64,000 nt of DNA, from positions 1-64,000 of the forward strand of contig NZ_JBLWIS010000008.1 of the NCBI RefSeq assembly GCF_048381675.1, in the 5' to 3' direction. Every line of letters starts with the position of its first letter. Positions within the stretch are counted from its first letter, which is position 1. A program made the position numbers and the translations under genes. Below are positions 63,087-64,000 of this stretch, piece after piece. This DNA comes from Advenella sp048381675. Its GTDB lineage: Bacteria; Pseudomonadota; Gammaproteobacteria; Burkholderiales; Burkholderiaceae_B. The notes under the pieces are model-generated. The model made no database searches. It was given only the letters and a program-made list of their open reading frames with translations, and had not been told where the DNA came from.

Positions 63087-63391
63087 GCGCCGTGTTTGTG
63101 AATGCCTTTATCTGCTCGCTGATAAGGTAAAGATTTTTGGCGATGGTGGTCCCGGCCTAAATCCCAGATTGGTTTTCAAATAAACAGTGAATGTAAAATA
63201 GCAATCAGTGCAAAAAAACAATACTAAATAGGGCTAAAAAAATTTTTGTCGCGAATTTGATACAAAAACAACAGTAATATTAAAAAAAGTGCGAAAGGGG
63301 GTTCACAAGTGAAGAAAAGCAGCTATAATTTCATCTTTCAGTTAACAAACATTCTTCAACAAGCTTTGTAAGTTAACAGTACAAGAAATTT
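63087..63391. other. Intergenic region between ispE and tRNA-Gln
   Basis: About 305 AT-rich bases with no gene. A weak hairpin CCTTTATC / GATAAGG (about 63099-63127) followed by a few T residues may end the ispE transcript. The rest carries the promoter at 63302-63329 for tRNA-Gln and prs. Confidence 0.55.
63302..63329 (+). promoter_or_regulatory. Sigma-70-type promoter for tRNA-Gln and prs
   Basis: TTCACA (63302-63307, five of six matches to TTGACA), a 16-base spacer and a perfect TATAAT (63324-63329). Start would be near 63336, about 55 bases before the tRNA. Confidence 0.7.
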
Positions 63392-63468
63392 TGGGGCGTC
63401 GCCAAGCTGGTTAAGGCACTGGATTTTGATTCCAGCATGCGAAGGTTCGAATCCTTCCGCCCCAGCCA
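63392..63468 (+). tRNA. tRNA-Gln (anticodon TTG)
   Basis: Begins TGGGGCGTCG and ends CCCCAGCCA with encoded CCA. The anticodon stem-loop is CTGGA-TTTTGAT-TCCAG, giving TTG (CAA codons). The T-arm GAAGGTTCGAATCCTTC is intact. It sits between ispE and prs, the usual betaproteobacterial position. Confidence 0.97.
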
Positions 63469-63572
63469 AAATCTCGTAAGTACATCATCGGAGCCGTCGG
63501 GCCTGGCCTATAAGTTGGGTTAAGGTTTCGCGGTTTTTTTTATTTCATCTCACAAAAAATCCTCTCTTTATC

Positions 63573-64000
63573 ATGACTAACAACAACTTCATGATTTTCA
63601 CTGGGACAGCGAATCCGCGTTTGGCTGTTAACGTAGTGAATCATCTTGACATGTCTCTTGGAAAAATGACTGTCGGGCGTTTCTCAGACGGGGAGGTGAT
63701 GGTAGAAATTCTAGAGCACGTCCGTGGCCGCGATGTATTTGTCTTGCAGCCTACCTGTGCTCCCACTAATGATAACCTGATGGAAATCATGACCATGGTT
63801 GATGCCTTGCGTCGTGCTTCGGCAGGTAGTATTACCGCCGCCATTCCTTACTTTGGCTATGCACGCCAGGACCGCCGTCCGCGCTCGGCCCGTGTTGCCA
63901 TTTCGGCCAAAGTGGTTGCCAATATGTTGCAAGGTGTTGGTGTAGACCGAATCCTTACCATGGATTTGCACGCCGACCAGATCCAGGGCTTTTTTGATAT
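63573..64000 (+). CDS. prs: Ribose-phosphate pyrophosphokinase (3' partial)
   Basis: The first 142 or so residues of PRPP synthetase; the window ends inside the gene. It makes PRPP from ribose-5-phosphate and ATP. Visible motifs are IFTGTANPRLA, VGRFSDGEVMVEI (Prs signature), IPYFGYARQDRRPRSARVAIS and TMDLHADQIQGFFDI. The ATG follows the tRNA by about 105 bases. Confidence 0.97.
   Translation, partial: MTNNNFMIFTGTANPRLAVNVVNHLDMSLGKMTVGRFSDGEVMVEILEHVRGRDVFVLQPTCAPTNDNLMEIMTMVDALRRASAGSITAAIPYFGYARQDRRPRSARVAISAKVVANMLQGVGVDRILTMDLHADQIQGFFD

Noticed and set aside
1..64000. CRISPR array
   Set aside because: No regularly spaced direct repeats with unique spacers and no cas genes were found.

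Overview
The window looks like the chromosome of a betaproteobacterium, most likely Burkholderiales/Alcaligenaceae. The core gene order mutM - TPR protein - lolB - ispE - tRNA-Gln - prs, the metG / apbC pair, dcd next to an Arg/Lys/Orn decarboxylase, and coq7 near thyA-folA all fit that group. Base composition is moderate, not the very high GC of Bordetella. I do not assign a genus. The assignment rests on recognised gene neighbourhoods, not on a database search.

Region 1 (1-10182) is accessory DNA. It ends at a tRNA-Leu(CAA) gene (10180-10264), beside which lies a P4-type tyrosine integrase (8746-9993). This is the usual layout of a genomic island inserted in a tRNA 3' end; the island's other end is outside the window. 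Inside it is an integron (1840-6211): an integron integrase on the minus strand with a perfect LexA-type box just upstream, an attI region, and at least five gene cassettes on the plus strand separated by four attC sites. The cassettes encode a DUF4917/SIR2-like protein, a small unknown protein, a C39-like papain-fold protein, an exported protein with SMSGDI repeats, and a DUF6602-like protein cut off by an insertion sequence. Two different, separately decayed IS66-family elements flank the integron (1-1720 and 6212-8547).

Region 2 (10265-43919) is core housekeeping: a HugZ-like protein, an MFS transporter, htpG with a textbook sigma-32 promoter, an ampD / PP0621-like / CcsA-like operon divergent from ffh, then pip-trmB, a PmtA-like methyltransferase, metG, apbC, tamA-tamB (TamB is very long, with a visible triplicated block), dcd - decarboxylase - BaiN-type flavoprotein, the glycine cleavage genes gcvT-gcvH-gcvP, folA, thyA, an OsmC protein and coq7. 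A 400-base gap after coq7 holds a candidate small RNA with anti-Shine-Dalgarno loops.

Region 3 (44320-57217) is a surface polysaccharide locus. It has a WecA/WbpL-type initiating transferase, a TviB-type UDP-GlcNAc dehydrogenase and a TviC-type C4-epimerase (together giving UDP-GalNAcA), a MurJ/MVF-type flippase, four GT4-like glycosyltransferases, an AsnB-type amidotransferase that could amidate the uronic acid, and a convergent phosphomannomutase/phosphoglucomutase. No Wzy polymerase or ligase is visible.

Region 4 (57384-64000) returns to core genes: an FAD-linked oxidase, mutM, the TPR protein, lolB, ispE, tRNA-Gln(TTG) and the start of prs.
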